A stretch of 64,000 nt of DNA. Source: Amborella trichopoda (Eukaryota; Streptophyta; Magnoliopsida; Amborellales; Amborellaceae). A program made the position numbers and the translations under genes. Below, piece after piece: positions 37,191 through 48,680 of the stretch (its first letter is position 1; each line of letters begins with the position of its first letter). The stretch covers positions 453,043 to 517,042 of the forward strand of contig NW_006499781.1 in NCBI RefSeq assembly GCF_000471905.2. The letters are read 5' to 3'. A model generated the notes under the pieces. It saw only the letters and a list, made by a program, of their open reading frames with translations, searched no databases and was not told the DNA's origin.

Positions 37191-37918
37191 GCTATTGTCT
37201 GTGCGTTATCTGTTCCATCATTACCTCAAACAGGTGCTGTTATTTGGCAGGTTGCTAGGGGGACGATTATTTGGGAAATCTGGAAGGAAAGAAATAGGAG
37301 AGTGTTCAAAGGTAAATCGCTATCTTGGGAAACAATCTTAGAGAAGATATTGCATTCGGTATGGATGTATCTATCTGTGCAGAAGGTTGGTAGAGACATT
37401 ATTGAGATTGATGTAAGGTTGAACTTGAACTCTCTTTTCCAGTTAGGGGTTCATAGATGTAGAGCAATTGGAAGATGGAGTCCGCTTTCTTATGGGGTTT
37501 TTAAATTGAATTTTGATGGTAGCTCTCTTGGAAGCCCCGGTATTGCAGGTTATGGAGGAGTTGTGAGAGATTGGGTGGGTCGTGTTCTTTTTACTTATGT
37601 GGACCCCTTAGGTGTTCAGACTGCCAATTATATGGAATGTTTTGCTCTTATTCAAGGGCTTAGGCTTTTTATGTCCAATAATATAGGCTCAAATTGTGTG
37701 GTGGAAGGGGATTCTTTAAATGTCATTAGCTAGTGCAACAACATTAAGAAGATTCCGTGGGTGCTTTGATCCTTCCTTCTTGAAATATTGGACCTTTCGC
37801 GAGCTCTGTCGATTTCCTTTATTCATGTTCTTCGAGAGGTAACTGGCTTAGCAGATTCTCTAGCCAAACAGGGTGTTTCACTTTTTGAGATGGTGGTCTT
37901 TGATGTATCTTTTGTTTA
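37187..37918 (+). pseudogene. LINE RNase H fragment, 5'-truncated
   Basis: The frame reads IIWEIWKERNRRVFKGKSLS, then FKLNFDGSSLGSPGIAGYGG, VVRDWVGRVLFTY, ECFALIQGLRLF and VVEGDSLNVIS followed by a TAG. After the stop come FIHVLREVTGLADSLAKQGV and a TAA. This is the C-terminal RVT_3-type RNase H of a plant L1-type LINE. The acidic residues D (NFDG), E (MECFA), D (EGDS) and D (LADS) are kept. At least two internal stops disable it. The 3' end is followed by TCAAAAAATAAA, without the GC hairpin found in the 12.4-kb LINE, so it is a different LINE family. Confidence 0.8.
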
Positions 37919-37974
37919 ACATCCTGTACTTCTTTGCCTTTGATTAAATTTCTGGAATTCTTGTCAAAAAATAA

Positions 37975-38100
37975 AGAGAAAGCGAGTGAGAGATAGAGGG
38001 ATTGATGTGGAGAGAGAAAGAGAGATTGACATGGGGAGAGAGCGAGAGAGATTGATGTGGGGGAGAGAGAGAGATTGACGTCGGGGAGAGAGAGATATAG
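37975..38100 (+). repeat. ~35-bp GA-rich tandem repeat
   Basis: Three to four units of 'gagagattgatgtggggagag' type follow the LINE 3' end. Confidence 0.7.
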
Positions 38101-38339
38101 TCATTGAGTTTTTTTTATTTTACTTTTTATTTTTAGCTTGTATTTAAAAAGTGTAACTTTTTTTTAGAAGAAAAACTTGGATATTTGATAGATAGTTTTT
38201 ATGAATTAATGAAGAAAAGATAGCTTCTTCTTCTCATGGCTTGATTACCACCTTATTTTTTCCATATTTGTTGAAGTTTTACTTGTTTAAGATCAAAAGA
38301 AGGCCAGATTTCATTTTCTAGGCTCCTTACACATCAAAG

Positions 38340-38965
38340 ACAGTTATTTTCGAATGATAAATTTTAGATTTTCAATCTAAACAAATCTTTTAAGTTTACA
38401 ATATGCTCCAGGGAGCACAATATAGTCCTTCTTTCTAAAGCAATTTACGTGTTTATATTTGATGCAGGTAACAAGGTTCGAAACTTGAAGTTCCGTATGG
38501 ACTTTTGGTTGAAAAAATAACTCAATCTGGAACTTATTATTCCAAACCAATTGATCACTAGAAATTTTTTTAAATATATATGACCTAATTCGGAACTTGA
38601 AACTCCAAATGGGTCTTTCATTAGAAAAAGAGAAGTGATTTACTTTAGAACTTGAAGTTCCGAATTGGTTTATCACTCGAAAAAGATAAAAGGAACTGGT
38701 ATCGCTAAAAACAAAAAGACCCCGCTTTGAAATATCAAGTTTCGAAGTTGGCGTATTATGGAAAAATAAAACTCCTACTTCGGAACTTGACAAAGGTTAG
38801 ATAAGGGTAAAATATGAAATATAGTGGTCAACTTTTAAATTCCACACATTTTTTTTGACACAGTTAACTGGTATAAATTCCACAACTTAATAGGGGATTG
38901 TTTAAATTCCGCAACTTATAGAGATTGTTAATATAAATTTTTCATTTCTATAAATTTGGTCAAGC
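38340..38965 (+). repeat. Dispersed repeat R2, fragment a
   Basis: It contains the R2 hallmarks: 'gagcacaatatagtccttct', repeated 'ggaacttgaagttccga' phrases and 'ccgctttgaaatatcaagttt', and ends near 'ttcatttctata'. Matching segments occur at 43.4-45.0, 47.75-48.96 and, inverted, at 54.1-58.7 kb. It is non-coding. Short self-complementary phrases (gaactt...aagttc) are scattered through it. Confidence 0.6.
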
Positions 38966-39288
38966 ATACTTCACAAGTATTTGTTGTGTACATTCATGCT
39001 CCATTGCAGCATGACACAGCATAAATACAAACAGAAATGATGGACCGTTTTGTTGCCATGTCAAAGACAATGCCTAAAAAAGGTATGTAATGTGAGAGTT
39101 GCTATTGCTACTTCCAAGGTCGAGGTACACCCCGCATTGGATATCTTAGGATCAATAATGTATTATAATTGAGGCATAGTCATTTTTTACTTCTTATCAC
39201 TCTCCTTTATGTTCTCTTTTAAATAACTTCACTTCTACGCCACATGCTTAATGGCTCATGCTGCCAACCTTTTCTTTCACTCTTACTT

Positions 39289-39290
<2 letters not shown>

Positions 39291-39327
<37 letters not shown>

Positions 39328-39486
39328 TTACTTCAGTGGGAAAGACAGACAGACCCTCACCCATTTTTTCATATAGACTAGGGAGTTAACTTTTTTTGAA
39401 GGTATCTATGGGTGGTGCTAGTAGGATTGAAAACCATAACGTGGTAACTACGTATGGGGTTACTACCGCCACGACCTAACCCCTTT
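39291..39486 (-). mobile_element. SINE copy 1 (reverse orientation, T36 tail)
   Basis: A poly-T run (39291-39326) is followed by ttcagtgggaaagac, then caccc..., the inverse of the SINE 3' tail, and by the 'ggtggtgctagtagga' and 'cgtggtaac...accgccacgacc' body shared with copies at 45.6, 58.7 and 59.2 kb. The TSD is not clear. Confidence 0.65.
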
Positions 39487-39700
39487 TCTAAAAAATCATT
39501 ATTTTGCCATCTTGACATTCTTTTGCTTTGAAGAAGCCTTCTTCCCACTTACCTTCTCTCGCAGCCTTGGAGAAATTCCTCCTCTTTTCTCCGCATCAAT
39601 GACCCTTGGAGAATAGCGTCTTTGTCCTAAGTGTGCAGGACTTCAATTTACTTTTTCACAAATCCATATAGGTACTCCATTCTCCAAAGAGTTAAGAGTT

Positions 39701-40051
39701 TGTGGAAAAGATGATATTGCACAAGGCTTTATATCAATCATTTATTCATAAATCAGCCATCATGATGTAAGAATAAAACTTTACATAATTATCCATAACC
39801 ATGAAACCCTTCTTAAAGAGGGATAGGAAGATGTCGTACTTCAATGTTCGGCTTTTTCCTGGAATCTCTGAGAAACGTGGCCTTGTAATCATGAGAGGTG
39901 AATAGTTATTTTCAACCCCTTGAATAATGGTATCTTCTCTCTCTAAGAAGACCATTTTTTATTGATAAAGATAAAATGTACGTTGAAGATATAGAGAGAG
40001 AAAAATATGGCACGTTTAATGCCCCATGTTGTCCACCCACACGTATCAACA
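39701..40051 (-). repeat. Left LTR (3' LTR) of a deleted Copia element
   Basis: It matches the right LTR (gaagatgtc; tagttattttcaacc; cattttttattgataaagat; gcacgtttaatgcccc). It ends ...CACGTATCAACA at 40051, followed by tcttccacttggcc, the inverse of a polypurine tract (ggccaagtggaaga). The left edge is approximate. Confidence 0.7.
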
Positions 40052-40305
40052 TCTTCCACTTGGCCATGAGGGCCAAATACTTAGTGAGTTTAACATTTAT
40101 GAGCATATTATTTTCATGAGGCTTTTCATGCTAATGCGATTATGCATCTCATAACATAAAAAAAATCCAAAGTCATATAATGGAGTTTTTCACGTTAATG
40201 CGACTTTTCCTCACATAATTAAGACATCATAGAAAAATATCCCATTTAGGAGTTCTAGACTTAAATATTCCTAAGTCCCATCAAAGCTACATGTTTTGAA
40301 AATAT

Positions 40306-41300
40306 TTATGAACTTAATCCCTTTGTTAAAGAGTCTGCAATCATATCTGAAGATGGCAAATAACTTACAGTTATTTTATTCTTTCCAATAATATCATAAA
40401 TATAATGATAATCAATTTCAATATGCTTACCCTTAGAACTATAAGCTCCATTTTTAATTGATGAGACAACAACTTGATTATCACAAAAAAATTTAACAGG
40501 TCTGTCGATTATATCTAGCCTCAAATCATTTATGAAGCATTCAATCCGGACGGTATAAGTTGTAGCAACGCTACAAGCACTATACTCGGCTTCCATAATA
40601 TATCGAGCTACACAACTTTGTTTATTATAGACCAAGAAATACATCCACCTCCAAAGATGAATACAAATCCTGATGTTGATTTTCTATCATGTAGGTCTCT
40701 TGCAAAGTCTGCATCAGAGTACCTAGTAACCTTTAAGTTGTCAGCTTGGAAGAACAACTTGTAATTTTTAATTTTCTGAATATATCTGAGTATCCTTTTT
40801 ACGGCTTGCCAATGAGCCATCCCAGGATTACTCTGAAATCTACTTACAGGACCATATGCATGGCTCAAATTAAGTCTTATACACAATATGAAATAATTTA
40901 TGCATCCTATAGCTTGAACATATAGAATTCTTTCCATTTCAGCTTTGTCACTATCATTTAATGGACACATTTTTTTTGACAATTTTAAACTTTTACAAAC
41001 TGGTGTATCTATGGGCTTGCAATTTTCTATCTTAAATCTCTTTAAAATACTTTATAAATTATTTTATTGAGATAAACATAGAAGTCTCGAACTTCTATCT
41101 TTTGTTATTTTAATGCCCAATACATATAAGACTTCTCCCATATCTTTCATCTCAAAATTAAAATTTAGTCATGATTTGGTATGATTAATCATGCCAATAT
41201 CATTATTAGGTATTAAAATGTCTTCTACATAATATTACAATATAACAAAATTGCTCCCACTGTTTCAGATTTATACACAATGATCTAACCTATTGGCTAC
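40306..41300 (-). pseudogene. Copia RT C-terminus and RNase H remnant (minus strand)
   Basis: On the minus strand, pieces around 41.0-41.3 kb give the end of reverse transcriptase. The frame 40608-40982 reads AIGCINYFILCIRLNLSHAY, AVKRILRYIQ, TRYSDADFARDLHDRKSTSG and FVFIFGGGCISW. The frame 40306-40644 reads IMEAEYSACSVA, VKFFCDNQVVVSSI and HIEIDYHYI, ending MIADSLTKGLSS. This is the Copia RNase H with its conserved YSDAD, EAEY, CDN and ADxLTK blocks. A frameshift separates the two frames near 40.62 kb. Gag, protease and integrase are deleted. Confidence 0.85.
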
Positions 41301-41513
41301 ATAACCAATTTCAGTGATTGCAATATGGAAAGGGAGGTAGGGTAAACTATTTCTCTTAAGATAAACTATTTCTCACAATTGCATGGTGCAAATTCATCAT
41401 TTATATAATTCTCTATGTGTAGTCATGCTACGCATGGATATTTTTATTTTTCTACTTTCTTTGTGACGTCGATGGTATTGATCTGATTGTATATGGCCCT
41501 GCTTTGATACCAA

Positions 41514-41904
41514 TGTTGGATTATTGATGAGAAGAAGATGAAAATAATACCAAGCTCCTAAGATTAATGGCAATGTCGTAAGATTGTGGATCGCAGAGGT
41601 CAGGTTATACCAGAACAATGAGAACTCAATATCTTGTTGGCTACCTCTCTATAGCCATGAAACCGCTTCTCAAAGAGGAATAAGAAGATGTCATTCTCCA
41701 ATGTTCGACTTCCTCCTTAAATTTTTGAGAAGTGTGGCCCTCTACTCTTGAAAAGTGGGTAGTTATTTTCAACCTGTTGGATAACAGCATATTTTCTCTC
41801 TAAGAAATTCATTTTTTATTGATAAAGATAAGATATACGATGAAGATAAAAAGAGAAAAAAATATGACACGTTTAATGCCCCATGGCCACCACACGTACC
41901 AACA
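41514..41904 (-). repeat. Right LTR (5' LTR) of the deleted Copia element
   Basis: In the minus orientation it starts TGTTGGTACGTGTGG and ends ATAATCCAACA, giving 391 bp. Just inside, 41501-41513 is gctttgataccaa, the inverse of a Met-tRNA primer site (TTGGTATCAAAGC). The element body is therefore about 2.2 kb (39.7-41.9 kb), shortened by internal deletion. It lies just 3' of MADS copy A. Confidence 0.75.
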
Positions 41905-42250
41905 TTATAGAATATAAATGACTAATGAAAGTGGTCGAAAATGAATCATCCAACACAGTAATTCATTAAACTTACATGTCAACCCCTTCTCAAATATCAA
42001 ATATCTACCGATGCAAAATTAGAAAAAAAAAAAAAAACAAAAGTCATATAAACAAACAAAGAAACAAAAAGACAACATAACCACTGTGGTGCTTCAAAAG
42101 GTGGACTTAATTTTTCGTAGAAAGGCAAAATAAATGTTCTGTCCCAAAGGCGGAAGACAATTTTCATCAAAAAAGAATAATAAAAAAAAACAACAAACAT
42201 CGGCAAAAACCCAAAAAAAGGGAGGAAACAAAAGGAATATGTGACTTCAC

Positions 42251-42886
42251 CTAAAACTGGTAATGCTCTAGAAAATCAATGGACTCAGGAAGAGGAGCCA
42301 AATTGATGGTATCCGAATCGACAAGCGGTGGGCTCGATGAGGGCGCACCCACCTCAACTTGGTTCGAGCCCTTCTGAACCTCTCCTACTCGCTTTGCCAC
42401 ATTCTCCCTAAGCCTCTCAACAGACTCGACCCAAGAGGTCAGTTCATGTGAGCCCAGGCTACCCACTTCAGCGTCCCACCAAAACCCTGACCCACCTGAA
42501 TTCGGCATCTTCTTTCTCTGAGCCAAGGCCAAGCTCAGCTTCTTCTCTTCTTCTAGCTCTTTAACCAGTCGCGAATACTCGTCCATCAAGGGATTGTGTA
42601 CGTGGGGGTAGTGTACGTTGGAGGGCTCTTCGTTGTTGTGGGTTCGGATGAATCGGTGGATGATGGAGTCGATGTCTGGATGGGCAAAGGGATACGGTCG
42701 GCCTGCAGGCGAGAAGGCGAGGATGGCGATGCTGGTGCCATATTTGATGCAGAGGTCGAAGGCCTTTCTTGAGAGGCCGTTTCGACGCTTGGAGAAGGTC
42801 ACTTGGAGATTGTTTTTGTTTTCGATAAGTTTGATATCGATCTTCTTACGACCCATTCTCTTCTTCTCTGCGTTCTTGTTAATCAT
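42251..42886 (-). CDS. Type I (M-alpha) MADS-box protein, AGL62-like, copy A
   Basis: A single-exon frame of 211 codons. An N-terminal MADS domain (residues ~11-70) includes MGRKKIDIKLIENKNNLQV, TFSKRRNGLSRKAFDLC and SIAILAFSPAGRPYPFAHPD. No K domain is present, as usual for type I. A short acidic helix (LVKELEEEKKLSLALAQRK) and the FWWDAEV motif follow, then a helix ESVERLRENVAKRV, and the end is FLEHYQF. FWWDA plus the absence of introns points to the M-alpha AGL62/AGL61 group. In Arabidopsis these act in the central cell and endosperm and bind CArG-type DNA as heterodimers. The 211-aa length equals copy C. The start ATG is preceded on the coding strand by a CT-rich leader. Confidence 0.88.
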   Translation of the reverse strand: MINKNAEKKRMGRKKIDIKLIENKNNLQVTFSKRRNGLSRKAFDLCIKYGTSIAILAFSPAGRPYPFAHPDIDSIIHRFIRTHNNEEPSNVHYPHVHNPLMDEYSRLVKELEEEKKLSLALAQRKKMPNSGGSGFWWDAEVGSLGSHELTSWVESVERLRENVAKRVGEVQKGSNQVEVGAPSSSPPLVDSDTINLAPLPESIDFLEHYQF

Positions 42887-43060
42887 GAGAGAGAGTCAGA
42901 GAGAAACGGAAGAGAGAGAGAGAAAGAGTGGGTCCTGTGCAGAGAAAAAAGATAGGGTTTTATTGCCTATAGACAAGAGAGGAGAGAGAGAAGAGAGGAG
43001 ATAGAAGACAGAAGAGAGAGGAGAGAGAGAGAGAGAGGAGAGAGGAGAGAGAGTTGGAAG
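42887..43060 (-). promoter_or_regulatory. CT-rich 5' leader of MADS copy A
   Basis: The + strand shows dense GA runs, so the coding strand is CT-rich just upstream of the ATG. It contains one copy of the 'ggtcctgtgc' block that is repeated before copy C. CT-rich leaders are common in plant 5' UTRs. No TATA box is claimed. Confidence 0.4.
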
Positions 43061-43239
43061 TTCGTTAATGGGTTTCCAAAATCGGGAGAATCAGGGATAT
43101 TAATTTGTTTATTTTATTATTAATTAATTGAAAACAATGTAAAATTTGCAGACAAATTAACACAAAACACGGAAAAAGAATCTAACACGGCCAGGCAACA
43201 ACGAACTATGTAATGGAAAAAGAGATTTATGCAGTTGTG

Positions 43240-45024
43240 TGCCTGCAGGAGCACGGAGACAACCGTGCGCCTTCTTCTTTGGTAGGAGCTTTTACGGTGC
43301 TTTTGTAGGTGCCCACTGTTCATTTGTTTCCTCGGGCATATTGTTTTGTTTAAAATTTTGGTGTCTAGTTTGGAATCACTAGATGGTTATATTATAAACA
43401 AAAAAGCTTAAACTGTCAATCTAAATAAATATTTTATTTAGGGAATAAGTTTATAATATACATCTATGGAGCACAATATAGTCCCTCTATCTAAAGAGGT
43501 TAAAGGTTATATTTTTTGTGTGGATGACGTGTATTAATCGGAAAAAGGATATGGTGACGACGATGATGATGATTTTTTTGTGTGAGTGAGATAGTTTGAA
43601 ACTTAAAGTTTGTTAGGAACTTATGGGAAAGGATTCTATACTTCTTCCATAATTGTGCTTCCCTTACCATAGCCGTCCAATTTTGATAAAGAGAGAGCCA
43701 TAAACTGTTTGATATTAGATTCGATGTCTCAAACTATTTTATTTTTAACTTCTTTTACACAAATTGTACGAATATGAAATTTGGTACATATCATCTTCTC
43801 ATTGGGGCACACCTTTAAAAAATATTAAAAATAATGTTCCTATAAAATATAATAACAAAAATACCCCTTGAAATTTTCAAAGGTATTTTGGTCGTTTTAT
43901 TTTATTGGAAATATTTTGTTTATATTTTTCGCTAGTGCGAGTTTAATAGAGGATTGGATGTACGGAATTTGGTGTTAGAATAGTTTATAAAAAAAAACTT
44001 AAAATTAAAATAGTGTAAAGACGTGACTGTGTTGGAGCAATCTTAGCCATCCATTCAGAATGGACAGTTGGATAACGGGAAGTACATAAGTTTTATGTTA
44101 TAGAGGAAATATAGAAAGCTTGCCCCAAACTTAATGGTTTGAAACTTACTTTTAAGAAAAGATAAGTGACTCAATATGAAAGTTAATGTTTCGAACCAAT
44201 TTATTACAGAAAAGTATACAATGAGACCATTTATCTTTTGAACAAGGTGGTCACATTTAATCTTGACCTTTAGATGTGAAATTGGATGGTTTTATTTATT
44301 CCATTAACTAAGCAAAAGTTCAAAAGAAATTTTTTCGAACTTTGTGTGTGTATCAATTTTTACATTGGATGATTATAAGCAATTGTGACCTCTTTGTACA
44401 ATAGGTAAATGGTCTCAATTTATACAATCTCATTTATTACTAAAAAAATATAAGGACCCGATTTCTATGTGGCCAAGCCCTCATATGTAGAAATACGGTC
44501 CTATTAATAAATGTATTTTTGAGATGGATTTTTGAATTAGACATGTGAATATGGAAAAATAAACAAATTTTGAAAACTAGAATTAATAATTCTAGTAAAA
44601 AAACATTTGGACCGTTAATTTCTATTGTTTTTAGATGGAACACCTACTTATATCCATCTTTAAGATCAACGCTTCACACTTTTTTGACCACATATGTAGT
44701 TATGGAGTGCAGCCCTCATGAAACTACTTTCCAAAATATAAATACAAGTGACCTTAACTTGAAATTCCAAATGGTCCTTTCACTAAAGAAAAGAACGTGA
44801 TTTATTTTACCACTTATAGTTTCATCACTAAAAAAATAAATAAAAGGCGTGGTATTTCACTAAGAATAGACAGGCCCTGACTCTAGATATCAAGTTCTGA
44901 ATTGGGGGTATTATAAAATAATAATAAAATATATATCTAATAAAATGAGACGAGTATAAAATATAAAATATAGTATTTTAAAAAACAATTATGTGATAGT
45001 AACATAAATTTCCTATTTCTATAT
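43240..45024 (+). repeat. Dispersed repeat R2, copy b (with nested MITE)
   Basis: It starts with 'cctgcaggagcacggagac', then 'cctcgggca...tttggtgtctagtttggaatcact', passes the 'gcacaatatagtccctct' block and ends 'taacataaatttcctatttctata' at about 45.02 kb. It matches copies at 47.64-48.96 kb (same orientation) and 54.1-58.7 kb (inverted). A family-N MITE is nested at 43627-44127. The repeat is non-coding and lies upstream of MADS copy A. Confidence 0.6.
43627..44127. mobile_element. Family-N MITE nested in repeat R2
   Basis: Inverted ends: left ggattctatacttcttcc and reverse complement of right ggggcaagctttctatatttcc. Flanks read AACTTATGG (43618-43626) and AACTTAATGG (44128-44137). The unoccupied site at 47870 in another R2 copy reads gaacttaatggcttgaaac, supporting a ~9-10-bp TSD. 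Confidence 0.65.
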
Positions 45025-46005
45025 GGGTGTGGTTTGTATAAGTCTGAGGCACTAAACAATCAAAATAAAACGTACTTTCAAAGAATGTCAAAGATGTATT
45101 AGTATCGAAAATTTTATGATGGCTTTAAAATTCATTTTTATCTTTAATTATAAAAGTTAAAGTTTAAAAAATAATGGAGATCAAGCAGATACATGAACAC
45201 TTGAAAATCATAAAAATTGACAGTTATTACAAGATGCACTATGAACACTTGAAAATCATGAAAATTGACAGTTATTATAAGATGCACTATTTCGAAGAAT
45301 TGAATTCCATCGATATACCTCAAGACATGCCAATCTATATGCAATGATCCTCGCTCAGCAGTCGCACATGAAGCCCACCCCAAATTGAAGTTATAATACG
45401 TGATGTTGTAAGGTCGGCATGTCAAAGTTTTGGTCATTGCAAGCCTCCAACCCTCATGCAAGAACAAGGTTTCTGAAAAGTGGCAGGTCAGATTGGAATT
45501 GCAAGCCTCCAACCCTCATCCAATTCTAAAAAAAAACTTCTTTTAAAAGGCTGTTTTAAGATGTATAAATATTTTTTAAAAAAATTTCAAGTTTAAAAAA
45601 TAGTGCACCTTCAAATTTCGACCATCTATTTTCAAGGGAAAGGAGCTTTGAGTCATCATGGTAGCATCCCATACTCTAGTTATTTGTAGTTTTCATTCTC
45701 ACCACTAACACCACCTCATTAATAATACTTTAAAAAAGCTAACTCCTAATCTATTTGGAAAAATGGGTGGGGATTTATCTTCTCCACTGAATTACCAAAA
45801 AAAAAAAAATCTATTTTCAAGATATTATGTATTTATAAATATACTTGATTTAAACCATTTTTTAAGTCTAAAATTTAATAATTAGATATTAAAATAGATT
45901 CTTAGGTCATCCTAAGAATTTTTTACACTAAAATTGCGTTTTAAAAAAAAAAAAACAATTGATGCCCCTTGATTTGATTGTTTAAGGTTTGCTTAAACAA
46001 CACCC
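45025..46005. mobile_element. Family-M MITE copy 3 with a nested SINE
   Basis: Left end gggtgtggtttgtataag, then tctgaggcactaaacaatc. The reverse complement of the right end is gggtgttgtttaagcaaacc, then ttaaacaatcaaat. The internal block 'aaccattttttaagtctaa' to 'aattagatatt' is shared with copies 4, 6 and 7. It is longer than usual (~980 bp) because of a SINE (45637-45808) and an internal duplication (two copies of 'gaacacttgaaaatcat' at about 45196 and 45243). The TSD is unclear on the left. Confidence 0.7.
45637..45808 (+). mobile_element. SINE copy 2 with 13-bp TSD
   Basis: It is bracketed by ATCTATTTTCAAG at 45624-45636 and 45809-45821. It ends in a short hairpin (ggtgggg...tctcc), then CACTGAATTACC and a poly-A tail. 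The body 'caccactaacaccacctcatt' is the same as in the other copies. Inserted in family-M MITE copy 3, it is 5'-truncated relative to copy 4. Confidence 0.8.
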
Positions 46006-46491
46006 ATTGATTAAACAAACACTCAAATGTGAAATATCCATCACAGCAAAATACAAAAAAGGATTATACAAACAAGGGAACAAAAAGACAACATAAACCG
46101 CTATATTGCAATGATCGTTGAAAAGGTGTTCGCACTTTTCATAGAAAGACAAAATAAATATTCTATCCCTATGAAGAAGAGCGAGAAATTGCAGGATTAT
46201 TAGTAAAAAAAAAAGAAAATTGTTGTTTTTCTTTTGCGAAGAATAACAGAAAAGAGGAAACCCAACTGGTTTTACAGGCGCTTGATCCATTTCAATCCAA
46301 AGCCATCCATCATTCTTTACACAAACAAAAAGGGGAGAATGTAAAGGGCCAGCCCAACAATTTTCAGAGAAGGAAAAAAAAAATTGAAAACAGCAATGAA
46401 CATGGATTCAAAACCCCAAGAGAAAGTGAAGAAAGAACAGAAATAATCAGATAATAGCTCTCAAGAAGCCATTTTCCATGTCACTTCACTT

Positions 46492-46639
46492 AAAACTTGT
46501 AATGCTCTAGAGAATCAATGAATTCAAGAAAACTCGTAATGCTCTAGAGAATCAATGAATTCAAGAAAACTCGTAATGCTCTAGAGAATCAATGAATTCA
46601 AGAAAACTCGTAATGCTCTAGAGAATCAATGAATTCAAG
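46492..46639 (-). repeat. 37-bp tandem repeat (4 units) of the MADS 3' coding end
   Basis: Units at 46492-46528, 46529-46565, 46566-46602 and 46603-46639 are nearly identical (aatgctctagagaatcaatg...). Each matches the single sequence at the stop-codon end of copies A and C. The unit length is not a multiple of 3. Confidence 0.9.
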
Positions 46640-47212
46640 AAGAGGAACTGGTATCCGAATCCACAAATATTAGGCTCGAAGAGGGCGCGCCCACCTCCCC
46701 CCGGGTTTCTGAACCTCTTCGACTCGCTTCACCACATTCTCCCTAAGCCTCTCAACCCTCTCGGCCAACAATTTCAGGTCATCTAAACCCAGGCTATCCA
46801 CTTCAGCGTCTCCTTCAAACCCTGACCGACCGAAATTTATCTGAGCCAAGGCCAAGCTCAGCCTCTCCTCTATTTTTAGCTCTTTAAGAAGCTGAAGATA
46901 CTCGTCTTTGAAGGGATTGGGTCTGGTGGGGTAGTCTGTTTTGGAGGGCTCATGGTTGTTCTGGGTTCGAATGAAGCGGTTGATGATCGACACGATGTCC
47001 TGATCCGCAAAGGCATATGGTTCGCCTTCACTCGACAAGACGAGGATGGCGATGCTTGCGCCACAGTGGATGCAGAGGGCAAAGGCCTTGTCGAAGAGGT
47101 ATTTTAGACGGTTGGTGAAGGTCCTTTGGCGATTATTCATTTTGTTTTCAATAAATTTCATATCAAAATTCTGACTACCTATTCTCTTTTTCTCTGAGTC
47201 CTTGTTAACTAC
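46640..47212 (-). pseudogene. Type I MADS-box copy B, probable pseudogene
   Basis: Homologous to A and C along its length, but the codon aligned with their ATG is GTA (47210-47212). The open frame therefore begins only at an ATG inside CT-rich leader DNA (47401). The MADS domain is altered at key places: FTNRLKYLFDKAF replaces FSKRR..LF.KA, and GSQNFDMKFIEN replaces GRQKIDIKFIEN. A small deletion removes the NMPNSGGS..WW region (GRSGFEGDAEV). A frameshift after EEVQKPGG replaces the C-terminus, and the end is a 37-bp tandem array. These changes make normal function unlikely. Confidence 0.8.
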
Positions 47213-47640
47213 GAGAGAGAGAATACAGAGAGTGATAGATTTCTCGAAAAAACGTGAACAGAAAGAGCCGAGAACAAGTGACAGAGACAGGGAGAAACGG
47301 AAGAGAAAGAGAGGGTCCTGTGCTTTTGGTTTGTAGGTATGGAAGAGAGAGAGAGAATCAAGATTCAAAAAAGAAAGAAACAGAGTTAGAGAGACAATCA
47401 AGATTCAAAAAAGTAAGAAACAGAGATAGAGAGAGAGAATCAAGATTAAAAAAGCACAGAGAGAGAGAGAGAGATGATTAGCAAAGCGAAGAGATATGAC
47501 CTCCTGAGGAACTCCAGTAAGTGACCTTCCATGTGAAATATCTTTAGGGCTTTCTGCAAGACCCCCAATTGTAGAGGAGGGAGACAAGGAAGAAGGTAGA
47601 GAGAGAGAGAGAGAGAAGTGACACAGACAGAGAGCACTGT
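47213..47640 (-). other. CT-rich leader region of MADS copy B
   Basis: The + strand has repeated 'cagagatagagagagagaatcaagattcaaaaaag'-type units (about 47355-47450) and GA runs. It has one 'ggtcctgtgctttt' block shared with the leaders of A and C. Confidence 0.5.
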
Positions 47641-48109
47641 TCACTTGTTCCCTCGGGAATAATTTTCTTTTTGTTTAAAAATTTGGTGTCTGGTTTGGAA
47701 TCACTAGATGGTTATCTTATAAAAATTTTAGACGAAAAAATATGTCTGAGGGAATAAGTTTACAATATGCACCTGCAGAGCACAATAAAGTCCTTCTTTC
47801 TAAAGCGATTAAAGGTATTTATTTTTTTGAGGGGAAGATGGTTTGAAATTTGAAGTTCCGCATTGAACTTAATGGCTTGAAACTTACTTTAAATTTTTTA
47901 TTTTTTTTTTTGACAAAAAAACAACAAAGAAAAAAAACATAAAAAGAAAAAACTTTAATATTGGATTATACATACAAAGAGGTCACAATTACTTACAACT
48001 ATCGGACGTGAAATGGTTACTTCCTAAACTATAAAAAAGAATATCATTGAGTGAGAATTTTAAAAAATTATTATACTAGTATATAATTATGGATAGAGCT
48101 GAGTAATTG

Positions 48110-48680
48110 TTATAAGGGACATGTTTATGTACCTTTTCTACTATATAGAAGTTCTATTCTCCTTCTCATCCACCCATCAAATTCAGATCAAATAAGTCAT
48201 TGATCGTTTGATCTAGATTCGATGTCTCAACGTATTTTATTTTTAGTTTTTATTACAAAAATTATATAAATATAAAATTTAGTATGTGTCATCATCTCAA
48301 TGAAACACACCTAAAAATAGTAAAACAAATAGTTTCAATAAAATAAAATGACCAAAATACCCATTAAACTTTCAGAGGTATTTTGTACTTTATATCGAGA
48401 ATATTTTGTTTATATTCTTTGCCGGTGTGTTTAAGATAGAAGTGAGCTCAAAATTTGGTGTCAAAATATTTAGTAGGGAAAAAATAAATATAAAACAGTA
48501 TTCAGACGTGACATTGTAATTAGATCCATCTCAACCGTTTATTTAGATCTGACGTACCATGTGATATTGTAATTAGATTCATGTCAGCTATTCATTCAAA
48601 TCTGATGATTAGACAAGGGGAAATATATAACAACTATACATTAGGTTAAGTATAGAAAGTTTGTCCTTATAATAAAAAAT
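48110..48680. mobile_element. Family-N MITE in repeat R2 copy c
   Basis: The inverted ends are weak: left ataagggacatgtttatg and reverse complement of right ataaggacaaactttctata. The core closely matches the 43.6-kb copy (gattcgatgtctcaa; aaaatacccattaaactttc). Confidence 0.55.

Noticed and set aside
36703..37341. 212-codon frame across the N gap
   Set aside because: It is created by reading through N bases and a GA array. Only the LINE part after 37187 is real.
42618..43004. 128-codon plus-strand frame opposite MADS copy A (and the similar 52005-52409 frame opposite copy C)
   Set aside because: They are antisense shadows of the MADS coding sequence running into GA repeats.
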